From assembly GCF_947495705.1 (NCBI RefSeq), contig NZ_CANLZR010000006.1:23664-87663 (forward strand): a stretch of 64,000 bases of DNA, read 5' to 3'. This document shows, piece after piece, positions 17,521 through 28,455 of the stretch. The position numbers were made by a program, and so were the translations under genes. The notes below the pieces were generated by a model. That model was given only the letters and a program-made list of their open reading frames with translations, did not search any database and was not told the DNA's origin. The DNA comes from an uncultured Phycicoccus sp. Lineage in GTDB: Bacteria > Actinomycetota > Actinomycetes > Actinomycetales > Dermatophilaceae. Each line of letters opens with the position of its first letter. The stretch's first letter is position 1.

Positions 17521-20397
17521 TCAGCGGGGGCGGTCCCCCAGCAGCCCACGGGACCGGGCGACGGCGACGGCCTCACCGCGGGACGAGGCCCCGAGCTTGG
17601 CGAGGATGTTCGACACGTGGACGCTGGCGGTCTTCGTGCTGATGAACAGGGCCCGGCCGATCTCGCCGTTGGAGCGGCCCAGGGCCAGGAGGTCCAGCAC
17701 CTCCGCCTCCCGTGCGGTGAGGGTGCCCGGTGCGCTGCGGACGCGCAGCGCGTCGACGGCGGCGACCAGCGGCGCCGCTCCGAGCTCGACGGCGGTCGCG
17801 CGGGCGCGGTCGAGCTCGTCCCCGGCCCCGGGGTCGCCCGAGGCGAGCAGCACCTCCCCGAGGCGGGCCCGGGCCCGCGCCTCCTCGTAGGGCTCCCCGT
17901 ACCGGGCGAAGAGGTCACGGACCTCGCGCGCGGCCCGGACGAGGTCGTCCGGCCGCACGTCCTGCCCGGCCAGCCACCGCGCCCGGGCCGCCTCAGCCGC
18001 GACACGCGCCTGCCACGCCCGCCCTTCGAGCAGCGGAGGGGGGAGCACCGAGCCGGGGCCCCAGACGGCCCGCGCCTCGGCCTCGAGCCGGTCCACCTCG
18101 GCGAGCAGCTCGACCCGCCGGCCCGGGGCCTGCGTGCGGACCGCCGTGCCGAGGTGCCCGATGCCCAGCGCGGCGAGGCGCACCTCGGCAGCGATGCAGC
18201 CCACGCCCCAGATACCGCGGAGGAAGCTCACGACCTCCTCGTGCAGCGCGAGCATCCGGTCGAGCTCGCCGGCCCGTCCGAGCGCGTCGAGAGCAGCCGC
18301 GCCGGCCTGCACCGCGACCCGCCCGTCGCTGGACCACCAGGGCCGGGTGGCGGCGAGGACCTCGTCCGCCGAGGCCAGGCCGCGGCCGACGCGCACGCCG
18401 GCCGCCGCGGCGTCGACGTTGGCCGCCGCCGACGCCGGGATCTCCGGTTCCGCCCCGTGGTCGGCCACGGACAGCGCGAGGTCCCACTCGCCCATCTCGT
18501 ACGCGGTCGTCACGAGCAGCGCGCGAGCGTGCACCCCGAAGGCCGACCACTCCAGTCCCGCCCGCCGCGCCGCGCCGAGGGCGCGCTCGAAGCCCGCACG
18601 CGCCGCCGCGTGGTCACCGTGGCGGTGGTGCACCGCGGCGAGGATGTCCATCGCCCGCAGGACCGCCAGGTCCGGCGCGCTCGTCCAGGCGGCCACGGCG
18701 CCCTCCAGCCGCCGGATCGACTCGTCCGGGTCCCCCGCCGAGTCGCTGAGCCGCGCGAGGATCGCAGCGAGGTCGGTCCGGTCGACGGTGAGGTCGTGCT
18801 CGGCGGCCAGGGCCATCGCGTCGTCTGCGACGACCAGTGCCTCGGCGGAGGATCCGGCGTCCATCAGCGCCTCGGCGTGCCGGGCGAGCAGGGAGACCCG
18901 CAGCCGCACCGGGGCGTCGTCGGTGAGCAGGGCCAGCGCCTCTTCGGTCACCGCGAGCCGGTCCACCGGCTCCTCGGTCATCCGGGCGGCGAACGCGAGC
19001 GCGCCCAGCAGCTCGGCCCGGTGCAGCGGGGTCGGCGCCGGCCCCGCGAGCGCGCCCCGCAGCAGGGCCATCGCTCGCTCCGGGCGGCCGCTGCCGTTCG
19101 CCGCGACCGCCGCCCGCAGGGTCAGGTCATGGACCCGGGCCGGATCCTCGGCAGCCAGCCGCAGGGCGGTCTCGTAGTGGCTCAGGGCCTCCGCGGGGCC
19201 ACCCATCCGGGCGGCGTGCTCACCGGCCTCGACGGAGGCGTCCAGCCCCGTCCGGGTGTCCCCGGAGGCCAGCGCGTGCCGCGCGAGGTCGGCGGCCGTG
19301 CCCAGGTCGGGGTCCTCGCGCAGTGCCTCGGCGCAGGTGCGGTGCAGCTGGAGCCGTTCCGTCGGCAGGAGGTCGTCGGACACCGCCTCGGCCAGGAGCG
19401 CGTGCCGGAAGGCGTACCCGCCTTCGCCCCAGGGCTCCAGGACGTGGTGCTCCACCGCGGCGCGGAGCCCGGCCCGCAGCGCCTGGCCGTCGACGCCCGC
19501 GACGCGTTCGAGGAGGGCGTGCGGCACCCGCCGGCCGATGACCGCGGCGACCCGCACGAGGGCCTGTGCCTCCTCGTCGAGCCGGTCCACCCGCGCGAGG
19601 AGCAGGCGGCCGAGGTCCCCGGGGGCGGCCCTCCCGGTGCCGGTCGCCGCCGCGAGCTCCTCGGCGAAGTACGCGTTGCCCTCGGCCCGGCGGGCCGCGT
19701 CCTCGACCGCGCCGGCGGGCAGGTCGGGGCGGGCCCGCCGCACGATCTGCTGGAGGTCCGCCTCGGAGAGCGGACCCAGGTCGATGCGCGCGAGGTCCGG
19801 GAGCCGGGACCAGACGGCGAGCGGGCCCGACAGCGGGTGCCGGCGGTGGACGTCGTCGCTGCGCCAGGTCACGAGCAGGCTGACGCCCTCCAGGCGCCGC
19901 CGGGTGAAGAGGACGGTGAGGAGCTCGCGCGTGGACTCGTCGGCCCAGTGGACGTCCTCGACGACGACGAGCAGCGGCCCGCGTCGGCCGAGGTCGGCGA
20001 GCGCCCCGTGGACCGCCTCGACGAGCCCGGCCCGGTCGGTGTCGTCGCGGGCCCCGAGCCCGATCCGCGGGACGAGCGGCGCCAGCCCCGGGTGGGCCGC
20101 GACGAGCTCGTCGACGAGGTCACGCTCGCGGGCGTCGAGCGCGGCGAAGGCCTCGACGACGGGCAGGTAGGAGAGGCTCGCGCCGACGTCCCCGACGCAG
20201 TGGCCGACGAGGACCCGCCGGTCGGTGGCCGCGTCGACGAGGCGCCCGACGAGGGCCGTCTTGCCGATGCCGGCGTCGCCGCCGAGCAGGACGGCGCCGC
20301 CGGCACCGGCCCACCCGAGGGCCTCGGTGAGCCGACCGACCTCACGGTCTCGGCCGACGAGCTCGGACGCGGACACGGGGGACACGGTCCCGATCAT
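17521..20397 (-). CDS. Large ATP-binding LuxR-family regulator (LAL)
   Basis: A 958-residue STAND-type transcription factor. The N-terminal ATPase domain has P-loop GGDAGIGKT (39-47) and Walker [15 protein letters not shown] long helical, TPR-like Ala/Leu-rich middle (about 350-880) follows. The C terminus is a LuxR HTH (891-958, [15 protein letters not shown], then [12 protein letters not shown]). LALs sense ligands or partners and activate local genes, though targets vary. I chose the ATG at 20397; the longer frame upstream is Arg/Pro-rich noise overlapping the small gene. It follows that small gene by 8 bases. Whether it controls ctaA/ctaB or unlinked genes is unknown. Confidence 0.9.
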   Translation of the reverse strand: MIGTVSPVSASELVGRDREVGRLTEALGWAGAGGAVLLGGDAGIGKTALVGRLVDAATDRRVLVGHCVGDVGASLSYLPVVEAFAALDARERDLVDELVAAHPGLAPLVPRIGLGARDDTDRAGLVEAVHGALADLGRRGPLLVVVEDVHWADESTRELLTVLFTRRRLEGVSLLVTWRSDDVHRRHPLSGPLAVWSRLPDLARIDLGPLSEADLQQIVRRARPDLPAGAVEDAARRAEGNAYFAEELAAATGTGRAAPGDLGRLLLARVDRLDEEAQALVRVAAVIGRRVPHALLERVAGVDGQALRAGLRAAVEHHVLEPWGEGGYAFRHALLAEAVSDDLLPTERLQLHRTCAEALREDPDLGTAADLARHALASGDTRTGLDASVEAGEHAARMGGPAEALSHYETALRLAAEDPARVHDLTLRAAVAANGSGRPERAMALLRGALAGPAPTPLHRAELLGALAFAARMTEEPVDRLAVTEEALALLTDDAPVRLRVSLLARHAEALMDAGSSAEALVVADDAMALAAEHDLTVDRTDLAAILARLSDSAGDPDESIRRLEGAVAAWTSAPDLAVLRAMDILAAVHHRHGDHAAARAGFERALGAARRAGLEWSAFGVHARALLVTTAYEMGEWDLALSVADHGAEPEIPASAAANVDAAAAGVRVGRGLASADEVLAATRPWWSSDGRVAVQAGAAALDALGRAGELDRMLALHEEVVSFLRGIWGVGCIAAEVRLAALGIGHLGTAVRTQAPGRRVELLAEVDRLEAEARAVWGPGSVLPPPLLEGRAWQARVAAEAARARWLAGQDVRPDDLVRAAREVRDLFARYGEPYEEARARARLGEVLLASGDPGAGDELDRARATAVELGAAPLVAAVDALRVRSAPGTLTAREAEVLDLLALGRSNGEIGRALFISTKTASVHVSNILAKLGASSRGEAVAVARSRGLLGDRPR

Positions 20398-20405
20398 GGC
20401 ACCGG

Positions 20406-20615
20406 TCACGGGTGGCGGGGGTGCCTCATCGCGGGGACCCCTCGAGGAGCGGGTGCAGGGCGGAGGTGGCGGTGCCGGGACCGCCAGCGCCGCCAGGGCC
20501 CGGCCGGCGGGGGCCACGCCCCGGTGTGGGCGCCCGGGCCCCCGACGCCGTACCGCTCCAGGCGGTAGGCGACCTCGGCACGGACGAACAACGGGTCGGA
20601 GTACAGGCTGCTCAT
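20406..20615 (-). CDS. Small conserved-looking protein upstream of the LAL
   Basis: A 69-residue protein with a plausible start: the ATG at 20615 has GAAAGGG about 10 bases upstream. The N terminus [20 protein letters not shown] looks like a short amphipathic helix; the rest is Pro, Trp and Arg rich and basic ([10 protein letters not shown]). No signal peptide or known domain. It ends 8 bases before the LAL start and is likely co-transcribed with it. I recall short actinobacterial proteins with similar N termini but cannot name a family. It may be a partner or modulator of the LAL, or a leader peptide. Confidence 0.55.
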   Translation of the reverse strand: MSSLYSDPLFVRAEVAYRLERYGVGGPGAHTGAWPPPAGPWRRWRSRHRHLRPAPAPRGVPAMRHPRHP

Positions 20616-20639
20616 GGCTGGCGCCCTTTCGAACGGAGC

Positions 20640-20658
20640 CGGTGGCCGGGTGCCACCG
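20640..20658 (-). promoter_or_regulatory. Hairpin in the leader of the small gene
   Basis: CGGTGGC / GCCACCG, a perfect 7-bp stem with a 5-base loop, lies 24 bases before the small gene's ATG and just upstream of its SD. No good promoter is visible in this 141-base gap. Confidence 0.35.
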
Positions 20659-20727
20659 ACACCGTCCACGGTCGCCGGGTGAGGCACCCCGCCACATCGG
20701 GCGAACTGCGTGACCTGGAGCCGCACC

Positions 20728-20753
20728 GAGCGCCTGAGGTACCTCAGGCGCTC
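20728..20753. terminator. 26-bp perfect palindrome after ctaB
   Basis: GAGCGCCTGAGGT followed by its exact reverse complement, starting 3 bases after the ctaB stop. As RNA it folds into an 11-bp stem with a GTAC loop. Likely the ctaB terminator; could also bind a dimeric regulator of the LAL unit. Confidence 0.6.
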
Positions 20754-20756
20754 AGG

Positions 20757-21701
20757 TCAGCCGATCGGCAGGTACACCAGCGGGTCGACCGCGACGGCGA
20801 GGAACACGACCGTCACGTACGTGATCGAGTAGTGGAAGAGCCGCATCGGCTTCAGGGCCGGGCCCACGACGCCGCGCTTGGCCGCCCCGAGCAGGCGGTG
20901 CGCCTCGGCGATGAACAGCGCGCCCGCGACGACGGCGGTGCCCGCGTACAGCCAGCCCATCGGGGCCACCGGGACGAGCACGAGCGAGGTCGCCACCATG
21001 ACCCACGAGTAGGCGACGATCTGCCGGCCGACCGCCACCGGCCCCCGCTCGACGGGGAGCATCGGCACCTCGGCCGTGGCGTAGTCGTCGCGGAACGCCA
21101 TCGACAACGGCCAGTAGTGCGGGGGCGTCCAGAAGAAGATGACGAGGAAGAGCACGACCGCCGGCCAGGCCACCGACCCGGTGACCGCGGACCAGCCGAT
21201 GAGGGTGGGCATGCAGCCCGCGATGCCACCCCAGACGATGTTCTGCGACGTGCGGCGCTTCAGCAGCATCGTGTAGCCGACGGCGTACAGCGCGATCGCC
21301 AGCAGCGACAGCGCCGCCGACACGAGGTTGACGACGAGCGCGAACCACACCGTCGACGCGACGGTGAGGACCCCGCCGAAGACGAGCGCGGCCCGGACGC
21401 CGACCTCGCCGGTCACCATCGGGCGGCTGCTCGTGCGGTGCATGAGCCGGTCGATGTCGCGGTCGTACACCGAGTTGAAGGTGTTGGCCGCGGCCGCGCT
21501 CATGATGCCGCCGACGAGCGTGGCGACGACGAGCCACAGCGACGGGACGCCCCGCTCGGCCAGGAACATGACCGGCACCGTCGTGACGAGCAGCAGCTCG
21601 ATGATCCGGGGCTTGGTGAGGGCGACGAACGCCGCGACCCGCCTGCGTGCGGACAGCGTGGTGGCAGCCGCGGGTGCGGTCGTCACGGGGGTGGTGGCCA
21701 C
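20757..21701 (-). CDS. ctaB: Protoheme IX farnesyltransferase
   Basis: UbiA-family membrane enzyme that farnesylates heme B to heme O, the substrate of CtaA. The first Asp-rich motif is [12 protein letters not shown] (73-84), followed by RTSSRP. Multiple helices follow, with [19 protein letters not shown] as the characteristic COX10/CtaB segment. I chose GTG at 21701 (314 aa), just after AAGGA, although the spacing of 4 is short; longer versions would run through the predicted -10. It is divergent from tkt. Confidence 0.94.
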   Translation of the reverse strand: MATTPVTTAPAAATTLSARRRVAAFVALTKPRIIELLLVTTVPVMFLAERGVPSLWLVVATLVGGIMSAAAANTFNSVYDRDIDRLMHRTSSRPMVTGEVGVRAALVFGGVLTVASTVWFALVVNLVSAALSLLAIALYAVGYTMLLKRRTSQNIVWGGIAGCMPTLIGWSAVTGSVAWPAVVLFLVIFFWTPPHYWPLSMAFRDDYATAEVPMLPVERGPVAVGRQIVAYSWVMVATSLVLVPVAPMGWLYAGTAVVAGALFIAEAHRLLGAAKRGVVGPALKPMRLFHYSITYVTVVFLAVAVDPLVYLPIG

Positions 21702-21736
21702 GTCGTCCTTCGGGTCGACCGGTTCGGTGCCCGCCG

Positions 21737-21742
21737 ATTCTA
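21737..21742 (-). promoter_or_regulatory. ctaB -10 (TAGAAT)
   Basis: TAGAAT on the minus strand fits TAnnnT well. It would start transcription about 30 bases before the ctaB GTG. No strong -35. Confidence 0.5.
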
Positions 21743-21799
21743 TCTGCCGAGGCGCACGGCCGTCCCGACCACCCCTGACCGCACGGCCCATGTCGGGAC

Positions 21800-21805
21800 T
21801 AGGGT
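21800..21805 (+). promoter_or_regulatory. tkt operon -10 (TAGGGT)
   Basis: TAGGGT, with CTGACC (21775-21780) 19 bases upstream as a possible -35. The start would be near 21812, giving tkt a leader of about 70 bases with an SD, unlike the leaderless genes nearby. Confidence 0.5.
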
Positions 21806-21883
21806 GGTCGACAGCTGCGTCACACGGCGCCCTCACAGCCGGTGGCGACGTCCGAAAGCACGTCCCCGCGAGAGAGGTTCCCC

Positions 21884-24169
21884 TTGAGCACCACCAGCCG
21901 CACGCGCTCCGACTCCCCCCTGGCCGGCCGCTCCCCGGAGCTGAGCCGGCCGGTCGCGAAGAAGGCGAAGTGGAGCGACCTCGACGTCCGCGCCGTCGAC
22001 ACCGCTCGCGTCCTCGCCGCCGACGCCGTCCAGCGGACCGGCAACGGCCACCCCGGCACCGCGATGAGCCTGGCGCCGGTCGCCTACCTCCTCTACCAGC
22101 AGGTGATGCGGCACGACCCGTCCGACCCGGCCTGGCTCGGGCGCGACCGGTTCGTCCTGTCCTGCGGGCACTCGTCGCTCACCCAGTACGTCCAGCTCTT
22201 CCTCTCGGGCTACGGCCTCGAGCTCGGCGACCTCAAGGCGCTGCGCACCTGGGGCTCGCTCACCCCCGGCCACCCCGAGGTGCATCACACGACCGGCGTC
22301 GAGATCACCACCGGGCCGCTCGGCTCCGGGCTCGCCTCCGCCGTCGGGATGGCCATGGCCCAGCGCCGGCAGCGCGGCCTCCTCGACCCGGACGCCAAGC
22401 CCGGGCAGAGCCCGTTCGACCACCACGTCTGGGTGCTCGCCTCCGACGGCGACCTCATGGAGGGCGTGGCCTCGGAGGCCTGCTCGCTGGCCGGCCACCA
22501 GGAGCTCGGCAACCTCACCGTCGTCTACGACGCCAACCAGATCTCCATCGAGGACGACACCGACATCGCGTTCAGCGAGGACGTCGCCAAGCGCTTCGAG
22601 GCCTACGGCTGGGACGTCGTCGACGTCGACTGGCGCCAGTCCGACGACCCCGCGGGGACCCCGGGGTACACCGAGGACGTCGACGCGCTCCTCGTCGCCC
22701 TCGAGAAGAGCCGCCGGCCCGGCAAGCGCCCGACGCTCGTCCGGCTGCACACGGTCATCGCGTGGCCGGCACCGAACGCCCGGGGCACCGGCAAGGCGCA
22801 CGGCTCGGCCCTCGGCGACGACGAGGTGGCCGCCACCAAGGAGCTCCTCGGGTTCGACCCGGCCAAGACCTTCGAGGTCGACAAGACCGTCCTCACCCAC
22901 GCCCGCGAGGTGAAGAAGCGCGGCCGCGCGGCCCACCGCGAGTGGGACAAGACGTACAAGGCGTGGCGGACGGGCAACCCCGATACCGCGGCCCTGCTCG
23001 ACCGGCTGGTCTCCGGCGAGCTGCCCGCGGACTTCGCCAAGGCCCTGCCGACGTTCGACGCCGACCCCAAGGGCATCGCGACCCGAGCCGCGTCCGGCAA
23101 GGTGCTCAGCGCCCTCGGCGAGGTCGTCCCCGAGCTGTGGGGCGGCTCCGCCGACCTCGCCGAGTCGAACAACACGACGATGGCCGGCGCGCAGTCCTTC
23201 ATCCCCACCGGCAAGCAGACCGCGGAGTGGAAGGGCGGCCCGTACGGCCGCACCCTGCACTTCGGCATCCGCGAGAACGGCATGGGCATGATCCTCAACG
23301 GGATCGCCCTCGAGGGCCTCACCCGCCCGTACGGCGGCACCTTCCTCGTCTTCTCCGACTACATGCGCCCCGCCGTGCGGCTCGCGGCGATCCAGCAGCT
23401 GCCCGTGACCTTCGTCTGGACCCATGACTCGGTCGGGCTCGGTGAGGACGGCCCGACGCACCAGCCGGTCGAGCACCTCGCCTCGCTGCGGGCCATCCCC
23501 CAGCTCGACGTCGTCCGGCCGGCCGACGCGAACGAGACGGCCGAGGCGTGGGCCGAGATCCTGCGGCGTCGGCGCACGGCAGGGCTCGCGCTCTCGCGGC
23601 AGGCCCTGCCGACGGTCGACCGCTCCACGCACGCCAAGGCGAGCGGAGTCCGCAAGGGCGCCTACGTCCTCGTCGACGGCGGGCCCGGTGGCGACCAGGC
23701 GCCCGAGGTGATCCTCGTCGCCACCGGGTCGGAGGTCTCCATCGCGCTCGCGGCCCGCGAGAAGCTCGAGAACGCGCAGATCAGCACCCGCGTCGTCTCG
23801 ATGCCCTGCCGGGAATGGTTCGAGGAGCAGCCGCGCTCCTACCAGAGCAAGGTGCTGCCCCCCGAGGTCAAGGCTCGCGTCAGCGTCGAGGCGGGCGTCT
23901 CGATGGGGTGGCACGACATCGTCGGCGACTCCGGCCGCTGCGTCAGCCTCGAGCACTTCGGTGCCTCGGCCGACGGTGCGCGGCTCTTCCGCGAGTTCGG
24001 GTTCACCCCCGAGGCCGTCGTCAAGGCGGCGAAGGACTCGCTGAAGGCGGCCCGCGCTGCCGGCGGCGTCCCCGCTGTCACCGACACCGCACCCCGAGCC
24101 AAGGAGTCTCGCGCCGGTGGGGCCTCCACCCCGCCGAGCCGTAAGAGTGCCGCCTCGAAGAGGAAGTGA
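21884..24169 (+). CDS. tkt: Transketolase
   Basis: TPP-dependent enzyme of the non-oxidative pentose phosphate pathway. It has the substrate/TPP histidine motif [10 protein letters not shown] (53-62), the TPP motif [13 protein letters not shown]...NQISIED, and [10 protein letters not shown] in the pyrimidine domain. I chose the TTG at 21884 (761 aa) because GAGAGG sits 7-8 bases upstream; a GTG at 21842 is in frame but lacks an SD. The N terminus has about 25 extra Ser/Arg-rich residues. The C terminus has an unusual tail of about 37 residues ending [10 protein letters not shown] beyond the normal end of the enzyme. First gene of the tkt-tal-pgi-zwf-opcA-pgl operon. Confidence 0.95.
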   Translation: MSTTSRTRSDSPLAGRSPELSRPVAKKAKWSDLDVRAVDTARVLAADAVQRTGNGHPGTAMSLAPVAYLLYQQVMRHDPSDPAWLGRDRFVLSCGHSSLTQYVQLFLSGYGLELGDLKALRTWGSLTPGHPEVHHTTGVEITTGPLGSGLASAVGMAMAQRRQRGLLDPDAKPGQSPFDHHVWVLASDGDLMEGVASEACSLAGHQELGNLTVVYDANQISIEDDTDIAFSEDVAKRFEAYGWDVVDVDWRQSDDPAGTPGYTEDVDALLVALEKSRRPGKRPTLVRLHTVIAWPAPNARGTGKAHGSALGDDEVAATKELLGFDPAKTFEVDKTVLTHAREVKKRGRAAHREWDKTYKAWRTGNPDTAALLDRLVSGELPADFAKALPTFDADPKGIATRAASGKVLSALGEVVPELWGGSADLAESNNTTMAGAQSFIPTGKQTAEWKGGPYGRTLHFGIRENGMGMILNGIALEGLTRPYGGTFLVFSDYMRPAVRLAAIQQLPVTFVWTHDSVGLGEDGPTHQPVEHLASLRAIPQLDVVRPADANETAEAWAEILRRRRTAGLALSRQALPTVDRSTHAKASGVRKGAYVLVDGGPGGDQAPEVILVATGSEVSIALAAREKLENAQISTRVVSMPCREWFEEQPRSYQSKVLPPEVKARVSVEAGVSMGWHDIVGDSGRCVSLEHFGASADGARLFREFGFTPEAVVKAAKDSLKAARAAGGVPAVTDTAPRAKESRAGGASTPPSRKSAASKRK

Positions 24170-24170
24170 C

Positions 24171-25292
24171 GTGAACATGACCATTCCCCAGCCCATCCAG
24201 GACCTCGCCGCCCACGGCGTCTCGGTCTGGCTCGACGACCTCTCGCGGGAGCGCATCTCCACCGGCAACCTCCAGGAGCTCATCGACGAGCGGGGGGTCG
24301 TCGGCGTGACGACGAACCCGTCGATCTTCCAGGCGGCCCTGGCCGAGGGCGACGCCTACGACGCCCAGGTCGACGAGCTGGCCCGCGACGCGACTCCGGT
24401 CGACGAGGCCGTCTTCGCCCTGACCACCAAGGACGTCCGCGACGCCTGCGAGATCATGAAGCCGGTCTTCGAGCGCACCGACGGGGAGGACGGGCGGGTG
24501 TCGATCGAGGTCGACCCGCGGGTGGCCCACGACACCGCCAAGACCGTCGCCGAGGCCAAGGCGCTCGCCGCGGCCGTCGACCAGCCGAACGTCTTCATCA
24601 AGATCCCGGCGACCGTCGAGGGCCTGTCGGCGATCTCGCAGGTGCTCGCCGAGGGCATCTCGGTCAACGTCACGCTCATCTTCAGCCTCGACCGCTACCG
24701 CGCCGTCATGAACGCGTTCCTCACCGGCCTCGAGCAGGCCCGGGAGCACGGCAAGGACCTCTCGACGATCCGCTCGGTCGCGTCGTTCTTCGTCTCCAGG
24801 GTCGACAGCGAGGTCGACAAGCGGCTCGACGCCATCGGCACCGACGAGGCCAGGTCCGTCCGGGGCAAGGCCGGCATCGCCAACGCGCGGCTGGCGTACC
24901 AGGCGTACGAGGAGGTCTTCTCGACGCCGCGCTGGGCCTCGCTGGAGTCCGCGGGAGCCCACCCGCAGCGGCCGCTGTGGGCGTCCACCGGGGTCAAGGA
25001 CCCCGACTACCCGGACACGATGTACGTCACCGAGCTCGTGGCGCCCGGCACCGTCAACACGATGCCCGAGAAGACCCTGGACGCGACGGCGGACCACGGC
25101 GAGATCACCGGCGACACCGTCACCGGCGCGTACGCGGAGGCCGCCGAGGTCCTCGACACCCTCGAGCGGCTCGGCATCTCCTACTCGGAGGTCGTCGACC
25201 TGCTCGAGCGCGAGGGCGTCGAGAAGTTCGAGAAGTCCTGGGAGGAGCTGCTCCAGGGCGTGGCGCACGAGCTCGAGAAGGCCGTGGCGTGA
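24171..25292 (+). CDS. tal: Transaldolase
   Basis: Transfers dihydroxyacetone units between sugar phosphates. The Schiff-base lysine is K144 in [11 protein letters not shown], with [10 protein letters not shown] (45-54) and the C-terminal TMPEKTLDA as family landmarks. The 373-residue actinobacterial type is longer than the E. coli enzyme. I chose GTG at 24171 because AGGA lies 6 bases upstream; an ATG two codons later is also possible. It begins one base after the tkt stop and its stop overlaps pgi as GTGA. Confidence 0.95.
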   Translation: MNMTIPQPIQDLAAHGVSVWLDDLSRERISTGNLQELIDERGVVGVTTNPSIFQAALAEGDAYDAQVDELARDATPVDEAVFALTTKDVRDACEIMKPVFERTDGEDGRVSIEVDPRVAHDTAKTVAEAKALAAAVDQPNVFIKIPATVEGLSAISQVLAEGISVNVTLIFSLDRYRAVMNAFLTGLEQAREHGKDLSTIRSVASFFVSRVDSEVDKRLDAIGTDEARSVRGKAGIANARLAYQAYEEVFSTPRWASLESAGAHPQRPLWASTGVKDPDYPDTMYVTELVAPGTVNTMPEKTLDATADHGEITGDTVTGAYAEAAEVLDTLERLGISYSEVVDLLEREGVEKFEKSWEELLQGVAHELEKAVA

Positions 25293-26914
25293 GCACCCTC
25301 GACGTCGCCGCCGTGGGCGCGGCGGCCGACGCGGTGGCCGCGCACGTCCCCACCCTCGTCGCCGACCGGGTCGCGAGCAGGCTCTTCGCGCAGGACCCCA
25401 CGCTGTGGGGTCCGGCCGCCGAGGACGAGGCGTCCAAGCGTCTCGCCTGGACCGCACTCCCCCGCACCTCCCGGCCCCTCGTCGGCGAGGTCGCCGCGCT
25501 CAAGGCCGAGCTCGAGGACGTCGGCTACGACCGCGTCGTCCTCTGCGGGATGGGCGGCTCCTCGCTCGCCCCCGAGGTCATCTGCGCCACCGCCGGCGTC
25601 CCGATCGTCATCCTCGACTCCTCGGACCCCGACGTCGTCCGGGCGGGCCTCACCGACCTCGACCGCACCGTCGTCGTCGTGTCGAGCAAGTCCGGGTCCA
25701 CCGTCGAGACCGACAGCCAGCGCCGGGCCTTCGTGCAGGCCTTCCGTGACGCCGGCCTGGACCCCACCGACCGGATGGTCGTCGTGACCGACCCGGGGAG
25801 CCCGCTCGAAGAGCAGTCCCGCGGCGACGGCTTCCGGGTCGTGCGCGCCGACCCGGCGGTCGGCGGCCGCTACTCCGCGCTCACCGCCTTCGGGCTCGTC
25901 CCCAGCGGGCTGGCCGGGGCCGACATCGAGGCCCTGCTCGACGACGCCGAGGCCGTGGCCGACCTCCTGGCGGAGGACGACGACGCCAACCCCGCGCTGC
26001 GGCTCGGTGCCGCCATGGCGGGCACCCGTCCGCTGCGCGACAAGCTCGTCCTCGTCGACGCCGGCACCGAGAACGTCGGCTTCGCCGCGTGGGCCGAGCA
26101 GCTCATCGCCGAGTCGACGGGCAAGGAGGGCACCGGCATCCTCCCCGTCGTCGCGATCGGCGACCAGCCGGCCACCCTGTACCCCGACGGCACCGTCGTC
26201 CGGCTCGTGTCGAGCGAGGCCGACGACGCCCCGGAGTCCGGGGCGGGCCTGGACTCGCTCGTCACGGTGGCGGGCCCGCTCGGGGCCCAGCTGCTGCTGT
26301 GGGAGGCGGCCACGGCCGTCGCCGGGCGGCTGCTCTCGATCAACCCCTTCGACCAGCCCGACGTCGAGAGCGCCAAGTCCGCGGCCCGGGACCTGCTCGG
26401 CGAGGGCATCGGCTCGGGCGACGCCCCGGCCTTCACCGACGGGGCCGTCGAGGTCCGCGCCCTCGGCGGGGACTGGCTCGGCGACGCGGCGAGCCTCGAC
26501 GACGCGCTGGCGGCGCTGCTCGGCCGGCTCGACCCCGACCGCGGCTACCTCGCCGTCATGGCCTACCTCGACCGCGAGGCCGACGCCGACCTCGAGCACC
26601 TCGCCCGGGACCTGTTCGAGCGCACCGGGCGACCGGTGACCTTCGGGTGGGGTCCGCGGTTCCTGCACTCCACGGGGCAGTACCACAAGGGTGGCCCCGC
26701 CACCGGGGTGTACCTCCAGGTCACGTCCACCCCCGCGCAGGACCTGCCGGTCCCCGGCCGGGACTTCACCTTCGGCGAGTTCATCGCGGCCCAGGCGGCC
26801 GGCGATGCGCGGGTGCTGGCCGAGCACGACCGGCCCGTGCTGCGGCTCCACCTCGTCACGCACGACGCCGGGCTCGCCCAGGTCCGCTCCTTGCTCGGCC
26901 AGGGCGGCGAATGA
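25289..26914 (+). CDS. pgi: Glucose-6-phosphate isomerase (actinobacterial type)
   Basis: Interconverts glucose-6-P and fructose-6-P, linking glycolysis to the zwf branch. The SIS domains are visible: [13 protein letters not shown] and [14 protein letters not shown], with the sugar-phosphate-binding serine-rich SKSGST loop. The 541-residue protein belongs to the divergent Pgi form that sits in actinobacterial tal-zwf operons. It is translationally coupled on both sides (GTGA with tal, ATGA with zwf). Substrate assignment rests on the SIS motifs and on the operon. Confidence 0.9.
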   Translation: MSTLDVAAVGAAADAVAAHVPTLVADRVASRLFAQDPTLWGPAAEDEASKRLAWTALPRTSRPLVGEVAALKAELEDVGYDRVVLCGMGGSSLAPEVICATAGVPIVILDSSDPDVVRAGLTDLDRTVVVVSSKSGSTVETDSQRRAFVQAFRDAGLDPTDRMVVVTDPGSPLEEQSRGDGFRVVRADPAVGGRYSALTAFGLVPSGLAGADIEALLDDAEAVADLLAEDDDANPALRLGAAMAGTRPLRDKLVLVDAGTENVGFAAWAEQLIAESTGKEGTGILPVVAIGDQPATLYPDGTVVRLVSSEADDAPESGAGLDSLVTVAGPLGAQLLLWEAATAVAGRLLSINPFDQPDVESAKSAARDLLGEGIGSGDAPAFTDGAVEVRALGGDWLGDAASLDDALAALLGRLDPDRGYLAVMAYLDREADADLEHLARDLFERTGRPVTFGWGPRFLHSTGQYHKGGPATGVYLQVTSTPAQDLPVPGRDFTFGEFIAAQAAGDARVLAEHDRPVLRLHLVTHDAGLAQVRSLLGQGGE

Positions 26915-28455
26915 GGCCAGCACGGGTGACCGCGGACGCCAACCCGCTGCGCGACCCTCGTGACAAGCGGCTCCCGCGGATCGCGGGGCCGTGCTCGATG
27001 GTCCTCTTCGGCGTCACCGGCGACCTCGCCCGCAAGAAGCTGCTGCCGGCGATCTACGACCTCGCCAACCGTGGCCTGCTCCCTCCGGGCTTCTCGCTCG
27101 TCGGCTTCGCACGCCGCGACTGGGCCGACCAGGACTTCGGCAAGATCGTCTACGAGGCGGTCAAGGAGCGCGCCCGCACGCCGTTCCGGGAGGAGGTGTG
27201 GCGCACCCTGGCCGAAGGGTTCCGCTTCGTCCCCGGCACCTTCGACGACGACGCCGCCTTCGACCTGCTCGCCGCGACGGTCGCCGACCTCGACGAGCAA
27301 CGGGGCACCGGCGGTAACCACGCCTTCTACCTGTCGATCCCGCCGGGCTCGTTCGCGACGGTGAGCCAGCAGCTCGAGCGCTCGGGGCTGTCCCAGCCGC
27401 ACGAAGGGTCCTGGCGCCGGGTCGTCATCGAGAAGCCCTTCGGCCACGACCTGGCCTCCGCTCGCGAGCTCAACAACATCGTCGAGAAGGTCTTCCCCGC
27501 CGACTGCGTCTTCCGGATCGACCACTACCTCGGCAAGGAGACCGTCCAGAACCTCCTCGCGCTCCGGTTCGCGAACCAGATGTTCGAGCCGGTGTGGAAC
27601 GCCAACTACGTCGACCACGTGCAGATCACGATGGCCGAGGACATCGGCATCGGGGCCCGGGCCGGGTACTACGACGGCATCGGCGCCGCCCGCGACGTCA
27701 TCCAGAACCACCTGCTCCAGCTCCTCGCGCTCACCGCGATGGAGGAGCCGGTGTCGTTCGACGCCCACGGCCTGCGCCTCGAGAAGGAGAAGGCGCTGGC
27801 GGCCGTCCGCCTCCCCGACGACCTCGCGACCGGCACGGCCCGCGGCCAGTACGCCGCCGGGTGGCAGGGTGGCGAGAAGGTGGTCGGCTACCGCCAGGAG
27901 GAGGGGGTGCCCGAGGGCTCGACGACCGAGACCTACGCCGCCGTCCGGCTGGACGTCGACACGCGCCGCTGGGCGGGCGTGCCGTTCTACCTCCGCACGG
28001 GCAAGCGGCTCGGCAAGCGTGTCACCGAGATCGCGGTCGTGTTCAAGCAGGCCCCGCACCTGCCGTTCAACGACACGGCCACCGAGGAGCTCGGCCAGAA
28101 CGCGGTCGTCATCAGGGTGCAGCCCGACGAGGGGGTGACGATGCGGTTCGGCGCGAAGGTCCCCGGTGCCCAGATGGAGGTCCGCGACGTCACGATGGAC
28201 TTCGGCTACGGGCGCTCCTTCACCGAGTCCTCGCCCGAGGCGTACGAACGGCTCATCCTCGACGTGCTGCTCGGGGACCCGCCGCTCTTCCCCCGGCACG
28301 AGGAGGTCGAGCTCTCCTGGCAGATTCTCGACCCCATCGAGCGCTACTGGGCCCGCAACGGCAAGGCCCCCGAGCCGTACCCGGCCGGTGGGTGGGGGCC
28401 GGAGTCGGCCGACGAGCTCATGCGCCGCGACGGCCGCCAGTGGAGGCTCCCGTGA
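26911..28455 (+). CDS. zwf: Glucose-6-phosphate dehydrogenase
   Basis: First enzyme of the oxidative pentose phosphate pathway; makes NADPH. It has the dinucleotide fingerprint GVTGDLARKK (34-43) and the active-site block RIDHYLGKETVQN near 195-210, plus a beta+alpha C-terminal domain with EKPFGHDLASA. Length 514 aa is normal. The ATG overlaps the pgi stop; a GTG five codons later is an alternative. It is followed with a 4-base overlap by opcA, which actinobacterial G6PDH needs. Confidence 0.96.
   Translation: MRPARVTADANPLRDPRDKRLPRIAGPCSMVLFGVTGDLARKKLLPAIYDLANRGLLPPGFSLVGFARRDWADQDFGKIVYEAVKERARTPFREEVWRTLAEGFRFVPGTFDDDAAFDLLAATVADLDEQRGTGGNHAFYLSIPPGSFATVSQQLERSGLSQPHEGSWRRVVIEKPFGHDLASARELNNIVEKVFPADCVFRIDHYLGKETVQNLLALRFANQMFEPVWNANYVDHVQITMAEDIGIGARAGYYDGIGAARDVIQNHLLQLLALTAMEEPVSFDAHGLRLEKEKALAAVRLPDDLATGTARGQYAAGWQGGEKVVGYRQEEGVPEGSTTETYAAVRLDVDTRRWAGVPFYLRTGKRLGKRVTEIAVVFKQAPHLPFNDTATEELGQNAVVIRVQPDEGVTMRFGAKVPGAQMEVRDVTMDFGYGRSFTESSPEAYERLILDVLLGDPPLFPRHEEVELSWQILDPIERYWARNGKAPEPYPAGGWGPESADELMRRDGRQWRLP

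Noticed and set aside
17617..20568. 983-residue open frame opposite the LAL gene
   Set aside because: Shadow of the LAL coding strand; no domain or motif.
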